64,000 nt of DNA, taken from assembly GCA_026874595.1 (NCBI GenBank), contig CM049309.1, positions 90,728,723 through 90,792,722 of the forward strand. Direction: 5' to 3'. The notes beneath the pieces were generated by a model. The model did no database searches. It had not been told where the DNA came from and saw nothing but the letters and a program-made list of their open reading frames with translations. This document shows, piece after piece, positions 1 to 12,810 of the stretch. The stretch is from Sipunculus nudus (Eukaryota > Annelida > Sipuncula > Golfingiida > Sipunculidae). Both the position numbers and the translations under genes were made by a program. Numbering within the stretch: the first letter of the stretch is position 1; each line of letters starts with the position of its first letter.

Positions 1-40
1 TCTGGCTGTAACAGCAAGGCAAGCGGAGGAATTTGTTACG
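1..40 (+). other. possible 3' end of a coding exon
   Basis: The first 40 bases read openly in frame 2 as a short peptide ending in QAEEFVT, followed directly by ACG|GTATGT, a good splice donor. The stretch is cut by the window edge, so neither its acceptor nor its frame can be checked. This is a weak inference from a donor and 13 open codons; chance is a fair alternative. Confidence 0.2.
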
Positions 41-347
41 GTATGTTTGAACCCGACCGACCATACCAACTTGGACGCAATATAATAACTGGCATTTGCT
101 TAAGCCGGAGACAGAACAGTCCTCGCTTCAAGATTCAATCATTCGTAAGGAGATCAGTGGCTAAAACGGCGGACAGGCTGGCAGATATCATATTGAACCG
201 TTCATGGATCCAGATGGATAAACGGACCAATGTTTACCACTGGCCCGATTTGGCGTGTTTCTAAGAGCCGCTGTTTGCTCCCGATGTTCAAGGACTAATC
301 TGGGAACATGAAAACATTGTTGTCACAAGCACATGTAAACCATTTAG

Positions 348-355
348 TATATAAA
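348..355 (+). promoter_or_regulatory. TATA-like box upstream of candidate first exon
   Basis: TATATAAA stands about 30 bases before a GC-richer, CAG-rich stretch (about 375-400) where a start site would be expected. The candidate coding exon starts at 1,126 on the same strand, so any transcript would need a long or spliced 5' leader. TATA-like strings are common in AT-rich DNA, so this is only suggestive. The rest of 41-1,125 shows no other convincing gene. Confidence 0.2.
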
Positions 356-893
356 CAGTCTGCCGGTCACAGCACGGCTGCAGCCGCATCTGACTGGTGG
401 TGGACTGTCGGAACAATTCTCACACGGACTTAGAGCATTCACTTTGCCGTAGACAACTCTTCAGCAGCACACACGCCCTTCTGCAAGCACCGTTTCTGCT
501 GCGTGACCCTTGACTTCAGTGGTCATAATGTATTGGTTGTGATTTGGTCACCGTGGATGCCGCCTCTATCAAAATACTCCAAGATCCGCTGCCAGTGACA
601 GGCATGCGGGGAGGCGCAATCACAGGATCATTTGCCCTGGACCAGATTTGGTGAGCGGTTTTGGATAAACATAAATTTTGGGGAAACCGGTATTTTGCTC
701 TGTTTAGTATATCTTTCCTCACGCCCAGCCAGTATTGCATGGCAAAAAGGAAACGTAATAGACGTCCTTTGCAAAAAGAGAAGACTAGATTAAAGGTATT
801 TATCTTGTTCAGGAGAATTTCACGATAACATATATTGCTGTATAGTCTCTAGATGAGAGAACCACGTGTTTGTTCTGACCCAAGCGCTCATAC

Positions 894-1020
894 CTTGACT
901 CGGAGTGGTCCAATATGCGGCGACTTGACAAGAAGTACCAGCGGTCAGACTCGCCACAAGGAGAGCCAGAATGATAGAAAATCGTTTGTCGTCTTCGGCT
1001 TTAAAAGGGCTGCCACACAC
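894..1020 (-). other. possible minus-strand exon with signal-peptide-like stretch
   Basis: Read on the minus strand this piece is open and contains KRFSIILALLVASLTAG followed by TSC: basic residues, then a hydrophobic run, then small residues, as in a signal peptide. It ends in AAG|GTATGAG, a good donor (exon end at 894). There is no in-frame ATG ahead of the hydrophobic run, so the start would have to lie in another exon. The frame is closed upstream by TAA near 1,043. It would be divergent to the plus-strand exon at 1,126. Chance hydrophobic stretches are common; low confidence. Confidence 0.18.
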
Positions 1021-1125
1021 CAGCTTTAATGGGTAGTGATCAAATTATTTTTGTGACTGCCAAGTCAGAACACCTCTTTATATTGAGACGTAACGTGCAT
1101 CCCGACAACTGGATAGTGACTCGAC

Positions 1126-1212
1126 ATGGCTGCATCCGGAAGATCGGGAAGATCCAACTCCAAAACTACAGCTCTCAATGCCGATCTGGAAGTATGGCAA
1201 AGAAGGGAACAG
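1126..1212 (+). CDS. candidate first coding exon (29 codons, unknown protein)
   Basis: An ATG in strong context (G at -3, G at +4) opens 29 codons ending exactly in CAG|GTAAGT, a perfect metazoan splice donor, phase 0. The peptide starts MAASGRSGRS, rich in Ser, Gly and Arg, and ends LEVWQRREQ, charged and helix-like, as at the start of a coiled coil. This Ser/Gly-rich start followed by a helix is typical of intracellular regulatory or scaffold proteins, but I do not recognise the family and assign no function. The intron that follows begins with GA and GT microsatellites and a G run. No second exon could be identified with confidence downstream, so the intron would be long. Confidence 0.4.
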
Positions 1213-4200
1213 GTAAGTCTTCAAATACAGAGAGAGAGAGAGAGAGACAGACAGAGAGGGGGGGGGGGGGTTGTCTTGCATGTACATCAATATAATGTAC
1301 ATATATATGTGTGTGTGTGTGTGTATGTGAATGCATCACAAAATTAAAAAAAAAAAAGTTGCATTTAAGTTACATTTTACACAATAAATAGCTGTTTATA
1401 CACATTGCAGGCTACACGCTCAGCACACAGTCACCATATACAACACAACAAGAGAGAGAGAGAGAGAGTGAGAGAGCAATATGGAAGTACTGTTTAGTAA
1501 TCGTTTATTAGTATATTACTTAAACTGGAGAGCCACAGGACTGTGAGTTACAGCTGGTAGTCTGGGAGTGGGCCTCATCAGCAATACACAATCATAGCGA
1601 TAGGCTATCAGTTGTCCATGCTTCACTATTGATCGCTCGATCAAACGTTCCCGGGGTCGCCGGATATGATCCCCGCGCCATATTTTTAAAATAAGAAGTC
1701 ATGTCTGGTTGGCGTAATGCACCAGTAAACTACGACGGCCGGCACGGTGTGTTCGTTGTCCATTGATCTCACTAAACAGCTGGTTTGACATTGTTCCGTG
1801 CCTGATTTTCCTGAGCGGGAATCTAACAGGCCGCAGGCTGGCTACTACCACACTGTGACTGCGTCCACCTGCTCAAATATCAGCAATTCATGATAAAGGG
1901 AATTTGATTCCCCCAACAATTAAGTTGGAGTAGTCCATTTATTCCTGCCACTACAAACGGCGTCTTTGTTCTAAGGCAGCAGAGCTGTTAAGCGCCCTGG
2001 TCCGTCTCTACACAACAAAACAACATAAAATTAACAGATGAATCGTCTCTAAACCCCATTTGTTCAGGTAACAGTATGAAACAATGGACATATGTTACTT
2101 TCACAGAACCGGTGGTGCTGGCAGTCACATTTATAATTACGAAGGCAGCTGTCCCATAAATCCATCCATTCTTTCAGATTACACGAAATGTGGACCACTT
2201 TCTGTTAAACACTCGTCCATGTTCAATGTGTCACAGCACACAGGTCTATAAAAATTGTGGAAATGCACAGCATTTTACTGTCCTTAATCTTCTGTAGGTT
2301 TTTATATTAAAGTAAAAAAAAATAATAGCAGAAAACATATAATGTAGAATTAGAGTGAGATTTTACAATATTAACAGGCTTGCTTGGTTGAAATTAGCTA
2401 ATTTTTATTTCTTTTTTCGAACTTCACGGAGGACACAGCGCATATTTGTATCCCTTACCCTCAGAAGATCATAGTCAGTGCTATAAAAGTTATTTATTCA
2501 ACAGGCAAGTCTGGGTTTTAATGAGTGACGGTATGTATATACATATGACCCGGAGTACAGAAGAATATACACACCACCCCTCCCCCACAATTGTACAAGT
2601 AAATCGAATCATCAAGATTCTAAGAAAAGCAATCTATACTGAATCCTTTCTGGCCTGAAGGATTCCTTTTTAACAGCATTAGCACATGATATAACAAAAA
2701 AAGACACATAATGTCTCAAGTTCCGATGGATTTTCAACCAAAAATCAATTTAACCTATTTTTACCTTACGCATGTTAAAAAAATGTCACGATCCTGATTT
2801 GCCGGGTCAATTTTTTACATTTGCTATATTTTTTTGTTTACACTATAAATCGTGCCATTCCAGAAATTCTTGCGTGCGTCGTCCATACAGGAATCTTTAT
2901 TGCTGGTTTATTTTTATCTTGATGATGTCGGTTTAATTATCTTGATGACGCTGCTTTAATTGTGATTGTCTCTGAAGTAGTTTCACTGGAAAAAGGCACA
3001 CTTCTATCAGCCATTATCTGCATGTGATTATTTCTGAGATAATTGAATCTGTTATCTGGTAATATTATTAAACATGATAAAGAGAAATAAGGTCTAGGTT
3101 GCTAGAGGTGATTGGAACGAATGCAACCAGCTCCTGGGAAGTGATAATGTTTCTGACATTTAAAGAGACGCATGTTGTCTGGTTTTTAAGTAATATAGAA
3201 TATACCGTGTTTATACATATGGAATATACAGTAAAAAGAAAGAAAATAAAATCCCGTTTTTTAAATGTTTTGTGTTTGTAAAACAAGTGATTAAACACAA
3301 TTTGAACTAGTTATTATAGGGAAACCGTCGCGTTTGTAACCAACAATCATTGTAAGTCCATCAGTCACATGTATCTGACTATGAAAGGACACAGATACAT
3401 ACTTTTTAAACAAAAGAACACCTAAAACTTAACAACCTTAATTGAAAGAAGATGATATTATAAAATAGGGATGTTCAGAAAAAATAGATGCAAATGCTGT
3501 TGTGAGGTGGTTTTAATCTATAGGTTTTATATATTTTTCTTTTAAATATTTTGAGCAGTTACCTGATTATGTTTCTAATTTGTTTAAAGACATGTTCCTT
3601 TGTATAGGCTACCGGTGTCGGGTTATGAATGGTAGAGTGGAAGCTGGCGCCCGGAGCTGGACATCTGAGATGTTTCACTGACGCTGATACCGTTATACTT
3701 CAGCGCGGGACATGTACCACTCGTCAGAAGTTATTTTTGTTGGTTCATGTTCTCTTTATCTGTTGAAGCCGGGCTTAACGTTGCGAATTTCGGAATTTAT
3801 GTACCAGAGACGCTTTTTCTTGTGGCCACGAATATAAATGTAAGGCGAAATATCACTTGTACGATATTAGCTCTGAACATGAAACAGAATACGACGATCT
3901 CGTAAAAGAGGCTACTTTGCAAAGCAGGACCAGCAGAGCTACTTCAGATTTCTTCAAAAGGTCCTCTCCCCTTTACCTGAGACCATTGGTAGAATTATAT
4001 TACCATTCATAGAATTCCATTCCTGTTCAGCACCTTGATTTTTTTTTCGTGAAGAACAGCTGTATCTGATTACCTTTTTTTGAAAGACCATTTATGAAAC
4101 GGCAAAGTCAAATGTGCTTTCTTGGTCGCGGGTTTTAAAAATCTACGATTCCACAACAAGCATGCATGCTATGCAAAAGTATTATACTAGGTCAGGGTAT

Positions 4201-6728
4201 TATCCTGTTTCTGAAAAGATTTTCATTTTCTATTATCGTTTGGCACACATAAAAACAACAAAAATCAGTAAGCTCCTGACAAAAAGGATCAAAATCTAAC
4301 CACCAATCATAGCCCGAAGTATATATATTATTTTAAAGTTCCAAATAAAACAAATATACAAAACTAAGTTTAACACTCAATAAGTCTGTGACGGAGCATT
4401 CTTAATATAAGCGTATATGCATGACTGGAAGACAGAACGATCGTCATGACCCTATTAATAGAATACTAATGATCAACTGTACAGGCCATTCGTTTCTAGA
4501 TGAGAACCTATCATGGGACAACACCGCAAGCCAAATATTCCATTAACCATTAAGCAGAGACAATGCTAAATATTCTAGAAAGAGCCCTCAAGAATTGATA
4601 ATTAAGGGCATTGACTTGAAACCTCGCAGTGGAATTTGAACAAAGGGTATTCTTATTATGGCGATAATTGAAATCAGGTTAGTCTGGAACTGATTACCTA
4701 AAAACGGGGACTTCGATTGCGGGTAGTTTTGTTAACTATTAACTATGTTAATCCGAATTTTCCAATCTGCAATCTTAAACTCTCTTCTGAAAGTTCAAAA
4801 TTCCCTTGATTTAAATACAAAGTTCACATGCTCATGCAGACACTAAGCAGCCTTTGTGAAAAGTGGCCCGGTTCTATAATGCTGTTCTTGCATTATTTAT
4901 ATTAACCATGTCGTGAGTGTTATGCATCATACGGTCATCCATCAGCCCCCCAGGGATTGCTTCACCATAGTAATGTTCACATCTTCTACAGACAACAAAT
5001 TTCCATGAGACCATTAGTCACTTTCTCTGTGAATGCTTTTTCTGTAAATATTCTTGCTCCAGCATAAATGTGGTTAACGATTTATTGTCTTTTTTAATTC
5101 TGAAGCAAGCTAGCAACGCAGCCATTTCCCCTGTTTACTGGAGCAAATTATTCTTCTCTTTTTTAAATCAATGATACTTTATTAACCTTGTAAATCACAT
5201 TCCCCAGTCCGTTGCCATGGGCCTTATTATTATTGTTGCAAATTCATAATCTCCAAAATATGTTGCCATGTGTACAAAATGATTCATAAATGACTAATTT
5301 ATAATTAATCCATTACCTTATATTTTTCTTCCTGTTCATATTAAATTATGTTCCCCTAATTTTGCCTACAGAAAACGATTATGTCAACCGGTAAAAGGGA
5401 TTGAAAATATCACATGAATTATTGAACTAGTGTCAGCGTAGTATTTGTCAATTATATTATCTGCACACTCTTGCTATGTGTAGCCTGTGGTTATAAGAAT
5501 GAATGGAGATTATTGAGATTAATTAGCTGTATTTATTGCCAAAAAAAAAGAATGATTAATTTCTTGAAATGATGATGAATAGGGAAAAATTTGATAAACT
5601 TTTTATCTCTGCTGTACGTAATAAAAATGTTGAAACAAATGGTCAAGCTCAGTATCAGTGAATTTAACCTGAGTTCTAATGAATGCTGGTTGGTCGTCTC
5701 TGACGCCGTCGTTTCCCTGTTCAATCTGGACAATAAAGCCACTCGAAGTTTAACTGATGGGTGATAATGGAGGTAAAACAGAATATTGTACACACAGTGC
5801 CATATATATGAGTGTGTGTGTGTGTGTGTGTGCGAGTAGTGTGAGCGTTGAATATTATCTGAAAAATATAAAGCTGAGTTTACAGAGCTTTCCTTTCAGA
5901 CACAGTCATGGATGTTTAAAAACCCCCAGTTTGCTTTGATCCCCCTAACAATTCTCCTGATATATTACATCCTTCAGTGCAATTTTCAAGTGGACAAGGC
6001 AATACTGCGGGCTATATTTTCTGCAGAAGGGTTGGGGATAATAACTCGTGTTTTTTTTTTTTACAAATTTATTTTTTTATTGAAAACATAACGCCGTACA
6101 CAATTTCAATACAATAAACATTTACGCGGTCTTTGTTTTTCATTAAGGCGAGATTTGAATACAAATACTTTGTCATTCAACCCCTATTTTAACCTGTGAT
6201 GCTTCTGAGAAAAAAAAAACTTTAAGTGAGATGTAGAGAGAAATTAATTCGGCCTGTTCTACGACACGTCCACGTCTTCATTATCTATATTTTGATTGCT
6301 TAAAATGACCGGTATGCTGACTGAGTTAACCTGATTTATGACGTTCATTACAAGAGATTGGTTTGGATTCGACGAACGTTTAGTTCAAAGCTTTTTGTAA
6401 TATTAGAATATTGCGACAGCGTCAAAAGTTCAGTAAAGCTAGCTCTTCAGACAAGGCTGATAGTTTTATACACCCTGGCACAGAGACCTCATTAACTTTC
6501 ATTTTCCTATCACAGTGTGCTCATTATTAATTTCAGTTCCCGTCTGCAGCCTCCGAAACATTATGATGGTCTAGTTTGCCTTAATCCTGAACATCATGTC
6601 TTGGTTCGGTCTTCTCTTCATTTCTTCTTCGCCTGATCTATAATAGCGACCAGACCATCTTCGAAATGAGGATTGTTGCTGACACGCATCGCACTAATCA
6701 CCCTTTGTTATACCTGGCGGCTCGGCAG
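1213..6728. other. long stretch with no recognisable gene
   Basis: AT-rich DNA with short spurious frames only (60-90 codons, no domain signatures). It includes a (TG)n tract at 5,812-5,832 and a T run near 6,051-6,062. No RNA gene, transposon ends or exon with convincing splice sites were seen. If the exon at 1,126 is real, this is probably its first intron. Confidence 0.6.
1229..1326. repeat. microsatellite cluster (GA)n, G-run, (GT)n
   Basis: A GA tract (about 1,229-1,248), a G run of about 13 (1,258-1,270) and a GT tract (about 1,309-1,324) lie just inside the intron after the candidate first exon. A second (AG)n tract is at 1,450-1,468. These simple repeats produce spurious reading frames on both strands. 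Confidence 0.9.
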
Positions 6729-6814
6729 TAAAAGTGAGACGTATTGGCTCCGTTGTCTGGCCGGTGTTTGATCAAGCTGTTGGGCACGCTCGTTCGTCTC
6801 CCCCACACCACCAG
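6729..6814 (+). other. possible internal exon (86 bases)
   Basis: A pyrimidine-containing stretch ends in CGGCAG at 6,728. It is followed by an open 86-base segment closing in CAG|GTAAAC. The frame (two bases, then 28 codons) reads VRRIGSVVWPVF and ends SSPPHHQ. Base composition is more GC-rich than the surroundings. No homology is recognised; the acceptor is mediocre and the call is weak. Confidence 0.15.
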
Positions 6815-9800
6815 GTAAACACTAGACACCGCCGCGCGACTGGAGTACACTTCATGACCCTCATCTTTTACCTATTTCACGAGCTGCCCTCAGGAAGACG
6901 GGTGCCTGGGAAGGTCCCTTCATTGCCTTCGATAATTTTAAAACTAGAATTTTAACGAATCATCCTCTTTCGGCAGATTTTTTCTTTGAAAATAATATAA
7001 ATGAAAGAAAGAAGCGCAAGAAAAAAGCACGAAGAATTATCGAGGATTTTCATTGAAACTTTAAAAAGGAGAAGCTGATAACAAATTTCATCGATTCTGA
7101 TCTAGATTGGATCACGTTACCGTAACATATGAACACATATTGATGACGTTTCTTTTATAACTAGGTAACCACTCAGGTTAAGAAGGGGTAAACCGATGAA
7201 TTTGATATATTTTGTGTGGATTCTTTTACATCGGGAGCCCAGCTTGTTCATCCCGGACATTATATGCCGCCTTTGTCTGACAGGCAGAGATGACCTGTGA
7301 TGCAACAGGCGAGTTAGTGAACCATGGCACACAATCAGAGGTATATATTTCCAGTGGTTTTTTGTTTACAAGCGGCTAAGAGTGGCAATATTTTCAAATT
7401 ATGGGAAAATCAGTTTTATTACGCTCATAACACTTGTTTTCTTACTAAATATGACTGATTCTGTAATAACCAGCCACTAATCAAGCTTCATACAATTATT
7501 TGATGAGATGGAACCTATTTAAATTGCACATTTAATTCACTTACACGACGAGGGACCGACGCGAAAGGATATACGATTGTTTTATTTCTTCATTCAAATG
7601 CAAATGTACTTGTGTTGGCAGTGGTGTCAATGGTTGGGGAGGGTAATCAACTTTTTTTACAGACACACACACACACATTGTCTATGTGACGCTTTTTAAA
7701 TATATTACAATCAAATGTAAGGTTTAAAACATGAGGTACTATGTTTCCAATATAGGTTAATTCTAAACGAAGCTTAGATTTTTAATATTTCATATTTAAC
7801 TATAAAATGAAACCAAATTCTACGTGTATCTAATTATCAGTATATTTCATTTCAAATATATAAATATTATCCTCTGAATAGCAGGGTTATGATTTCATTT
7901 GCCATACCCCCCTTGTTGAAAAGTGTATGTGTGTGTGTGGGGGGGGGGGGGGGGAGGTAAATATCCCCATCCACCCTGTATTGTGTATTAAAAACAATAT
8001 TAACTGCATAGGAAGCGCACATTTTCATTGCAAATAATGAATCGGGTGACCTGGGCTTTTGTGACACAGTTTAAGAGACGTGTCGTTGTTCTGACAGCTC
8101 CCCACCAAGGCATGGTGCAGGAGAACGTTAGCGTTATGGTCCCACGAGGTCGGTAAGGGCACTCAAGAAATCATGATAAAAATGTATACGGCTTAATAAA
8201 CAATGCACGATTGTGCATATCAGACTGATAGTCCATTGATAGTCAGAAAAGCATCCAAAGGCCCTTAACAACCACTCCAGAGCATGGTTTGGAGCGTTGG
8301 ATGAAGAATTACTGGCTTAACCCTGCGGTAATAAAATAACTTGTTGCTCTAAGATGCCCTCCACTCTCCCGGCTCGGAGATTTACAAACAGTTGATTCAC
8401 GGATAACAGTAAGAACAGGGGAGGCTCATGTTGAGTAATAGTAAAAAGGCAGATATGATCTGATATTGATTTCCGCTACATCCATGAACAACGAGTCAAA
8501 AAATACTGTTATGAAGCAACCAAATTTCCCTTACATTATCATGGAATTTTTAGGTCTCAGAATTCTCCATGAGTTTCTGCAATTTCTGGTTTTCCTTTAT
8601 CTTTCAAACCACTGGTCTGGGATATGTACATATTCTTAAATCTAAGGATATGTCCGACATGTTGGTATTAAAAGTTTAAATTTTCGGAAACGGGTAATTT
8701 TATATTTATTTCAAAATATCTAATGAGTTTCATACCTTTGACATCAAATCATTTATTCCATCATACTTGTAACACCTAAAGAATATATCTAGGCATCACA
8801 TTAATTATAGATAAAACCCAAGAATTTTTTATTTGGTTTGTTAACTCTCAACATTGTGATTTTACAGGGTATTTTAGAGTTAAGTGTAAAATATTAATTT
8901 ACTTTTAAATTTTTACCTATAAAAGGGCTCCCGTTAAAGAAAGGCAAAATTAAAACAAAAATTAAATCAGCATTTTAGACCACGTTTATAAACGTATTAT
9001 GATGAATATGGAAGTTTTGAGCCATAAATGGCTGGGAAAGATCCATTTAAAGTATAATATATAAACTTATTACATTATTTTTAAATCTTTAAAATTTCGC
9101 CCAGTTTTGTGATTTTCCAAAGTTTTCCATAATCCACGTTGTGAAGAATATTTTTAAATCTTGTCTTTTAATTTACATTTAATAATTTACACACAAATAG
9201 GTATCGGACAGCATGTTTTGTGACGATCTGAGTCTTTATTTCATTTTGACAATGGTACCATTCTCCAGTTAGCAATGTATACAAATATAACTAGCGCTGT
9301 ATGAGTCTGGCTGCGGCCCTGTATAACGTAAGTGAAATCTTGAGGAGCTATAAATCTTGTGATAAGGAGAGATTTGGTTTAATTTTCACTTACGGATGTA
9401 GGATTCTTTTTGCACGTCTATCTTCATTGCTTCTGGTATTTGTTGGACATTTATGGTACTATAAATATTTGTTCTGCATATTTCAGAGCACGCATTGATT
9501 GATACATTCATGTAGGTATGCATGCGTGTAAATATACGCATACATGAATATATATATATATATATATATCCTAACTTCGTTTTCTTTCTTTTTTTGGCGG
9601 GGGGGGGGGGGGGTGTGGAGGAGGAGCTTGTATTTCTCTTTGCAGAGAATTAAACACCCGGGACTCCAAACAATCTCATTTCAATTATGAACCCATAACA
9701 AACCTCCTCCAAGTGTAATCCAATATTATATTGCCTCATGGAATGTTGCTGTACATAATTTGATGATATAGGCCTACTGCTCGTCATAACAAACTTTCAT

Positions 9801-10483
9801 GTGTATGTGCACGCACGCGTTGAACTGATGTGGTGCTACATTGATGCAAACCAAAACCGCAATGTTAAAAGTTCAAGAGGCATATAAAGAGCTGAAAAAA
9901 ATACTCATATTCTGTTAATCTTTATTCATTTCTGCCCATGCAAAGTCGCAACGATACAAGTCCAGTGTATGTATCTGGTAAAAATGGGGATATTTCGTAA
10001 AAGTAAAAGTTGGCTGACATGTGGTCGATAATCTAAATAAATCCAAACCTGGCTAATAATATTCTCTATGAAGACAATAATGTGTAAATTGAAGTTTTAG
10101 TGTCATACTACATATTTTCTTTCAAAATAATTTTTGATTTGCAAAATTTTTCAGAATCTTCGAAGTTAGATGTCACATCATGGCACATGGCTTCCTCCAA
10201 ACGAAGTCTAGTTTCAGCAAACCCAGCAAGTGCAGTAAAAATCATCTGTCTTACACTAAATATCATGTTTTTTTTTTTACCTTCATGCCGATATACAAAT
10301 TTAATGCAAATGCTTACAAAATATATTTAAATATGCCTGCGTCTTCAAAACCGCATATAATGCGCGGTAATCAAACGTGGATAGGCCTATAGTAAGTGGG
10401 TAGATGCTTCCGCCGGTCATGCATTTTTTTTCACTACCACCGGCCATGTTCGTTTTCCACTGTCGTGGGTAGACTTTATATAC
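6815..10483. other. gene-free AT-rich stretch with simple repeats
   Basis: No reading frame here has a recognisable domain. Simple repeats are (AC)n at about 7,663-7,676, (GT)n followed by a 16-G run at 7,928-7,954, (TA)n at 9,549-9,569 and a 15-G run at 9,599-9,613. The rest looks like ordinary intergenic or intronic DNA. Confidence 0.6.
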
Positions 10484-10511
10484 AGTATATAAAGGACAGT
10501 ATATAAAGGAC
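10484..10511. repeat. perfect 14-bp direct duplication carrying TATATAAAGG
   Basis: AGTATATAAAGGAC occurs twice in immediate tandem. Each copy contains a TATA-box-like TATATAAAG, so the duplication gives two TATA-like elements 14 bases apart. It lies about 180 bases upstream of the ETS/CRE-like sites at 10,689-10,705. Function is not shown. Confidence 0.7.
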
Positions 10512-10688
10512 TCGTATTTAAAAGAAATTTATGTTACACCACTAATACGCCTACCTTGTTCACTCGATGTGTCATTTTATAAATCCCTTAAAACAAACGT
10601 GTTAATGAATTACTGCGTACATCACGCGATCGGCCATACGCCCTTCAGTTTCAACATGTGCGAGCTCGCATTTCGAGGTCATGTCAAA

Positions 10689-10940
10689 CCGGAAGGCTGA
10701 CGTAATCCCATAATCCAAAGGGACATCAAGGTTCTTAGACTTGGAGCAGCGTGGAGAAACCAAACTTGATCCTTTTTTACATTTAATTAGGATACATTTC
10801 TTATCAATTGCTGGTTATATAATCCTGCACTGTAGTGATCTGCCGAGCTAACGCAATTACACGTGCTTGATAATGTTGCTAAACGCCATGTCGCTCCGCC
10901 TTTATTATCATAGAAGGTAGGTGCGCACTGCGCATGCGAC
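10689..10940. promoter_or_regulatory. CpG-richer promoter-like island (ETS, CRE and NRF1-like sites)
   Basis: CCGGAAG (ETS-type, 10,689-10,695) sits three bases before TGACGTAA (CRE-type, 10,698-10,705). At 10,922-10,940 there is TGCGCACTGCGCATGCGAC, close to the palindromic NRF1 site. This trio is characteristic of TATA-less housekeeping promoters in animals. The island up to about 11,030 has more CpG than its flanks. No coding exon could be attached to it on either strand, so it may be an unannotated promoter, an enhancer or chance. Confidence 0.3.
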
Positions 10941-11371
10941 CCGATCCCCCCGGTGGGTCTTTAAGGCAGCGACACGTTCAGTGCAGCTGCCGCCTGTGTG
11001 CATTGAGGCCACCAAAACAACTGAAATAACTAATGATATAAAAATTCAGTTTCCTTGAAGGATAAATTCAGAAGCTCCCACTGAAAGACTCACGTTACAT
11101 ATTTTAAATTCAACTCACGGAAAATTGCGGACCTGTAGATTAGACCGGTGGCCTTCATGCCTGCTTTCTTCCGTATTGATAAATCACTTCGATTCATTTA
11201 TATCCTACTTGTTGTGAACAAACTATATGTAGGTTGTAATAAAATATTCTGAATAAGTGCCTGATAATCACTCAAATTAACTAATATTATTAATATTTCC
11301 TATATTCCTTTCTTTTCTTCATGTCAGACTATTTAGTTAACGTATACCATGCATACGTCATATATTTCTTA

Positions 11372-12716
11372 AGCCGGGTGCTCACTACCCGTTTTGTCAA
11401 GCGATATTGTCGGGCGATTTTTTTGGGCAGATTTTCTCAAAATCGGCTGAAAATCGGCTCGGTTAAGTTGGCCGATTTTCGATGTGACATTTACCGACGC
11501 GCGTGTTCACACTTCTCGATTTTCGCCGAAGAAGTCTGTCTCATCATGGCGATCTGATACTGAGCTTTCTAGAAGAAAAACCAAAAGGAGATACTTGTTC
11601 GCTTTGTGGCTTGTCCAAAGAAATCTGCTGAACACCAGACACGAACACTAAATCAGAAAATAACATTTTACTTGCACGTTTTTGTGATTTCTAGGATTTC
11701 CTGTTTCTCTGTTCTCTGTCAGATTAAACATATTAAAACGAATTAAAGTACAGCATCGCCAACAATGCCGCTGACTCCGTGAAAAAAGTGTACCAGAGAT
11801 CCGTTCACATGGACGCTTTTGCCTATTGGGTTACCTTAAACATCAGGTATTGCTGCCTGCGCTGGACTGGATATTGCATCAGTCAAAAGTTTTCGGCTTT
11901 TTATTCATGTCTCCTCTCATTTCCTCCTACTTTGGGCTAATTTTTTTATTTATAAACTTTCTTCCCTGGCATTTTTCTTTTTGCTGACTTTAAGGAGAAC
12001 CTGTGGTAGGACAAAAAACTATCTTAAGGGAAAAAATTTATAATGATGGATAGAGAACAACGGGCAGATATACAGTAAATTATTGATATCCATGAGTTGT
12101 AAATATAGAATTGTTTTTTTCCCAGGAAACTCTTACATAAGCTTGCGTTACTTGTTCACAGTAGATCGTTACACAATTGGAAGGATTGCTCAACAGCCCA
12201 GCAATAAATGGGCGTTTGCAAACATTGACTTGTTCGTTCAGCCTTATGTTTACAGAAATGTTCGCACATTGTAATTATATGAATGGATACTCATTTATAA
12301 TGATTAATAAATTGATGGTCGTCTTTTAGGAATACATGAAATTCGAATCTTTACCAAAATCGGTCTTTAATTCTTTTAAAAATACAGAAATATGTCAATA
12401 TACAATATACACTAATAATGACTAATAGTGACAACGTACAGAACGTGAAATCTGACCATACAAAAATAAAGAAAAATCGGCCGACTTTGTCATAAACATT
12501 GGCTAACTAATCGTCGCAAACATTGGCTAATCGCCCGATAAAATCGGCCGATTTTCTTTGACAGTGCCAGACTCTAGGCGATGGCGATTTTTCACGCCGA
12601 CGCCGACAAAAACCGCGTCGCTTGGGGAGTCACTCTACTCGATATTGTACCCCGTCGGTACATAGTCGGCCAATCCTATGAATCGGCCGATAAAATCGGT
12701 AGGTGAGCCGCCGGCT
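11372..12716. mobile_element. PIF/Harbinger-like non-autonomous DNA transposon (MITE-like), 1,345 bp
   Basis: The left end reads AGCCGGGTGCTCACTACCCG and the reverse complement of the right end AGCCGGCGGCTCACCTACCG, matching at 15 of 20 positions. Both sides are flanked by TTA (11,369-11,371 and 12,717-12,719). A 3-bp TTA/TAA target duplication is the hallmark of the PIF/Harbinger superfamily. Both subterminal zones are packed with AAAATCGG / ATCGGCCGAT motifs (about 11,400-11,530 and 12,470-12,700), which look like clustered transposase-binding sites. No transposase or Myb-like frame is present, so it would depend on a partner in trans. Ends are diverged, so it is not a recent insertion. Confidence 0.65.
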
Positions 12717-12810
12717 TTATATATTCAGTATAATGATAAGCAAGGCAAGGATCTTACATGTCGGAACAGAAGAGCTATTATTGTATTCAGTGTTCAAGCT
12801 GTCAGTATGT

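Noticed and set aside
1078-1347. Overlapping frames across the GA/G/GT microsatellites
   Set aside because: Their downstream parts are translated simple repeats; only the part before the donor at 1,212 is plausible as an exon.
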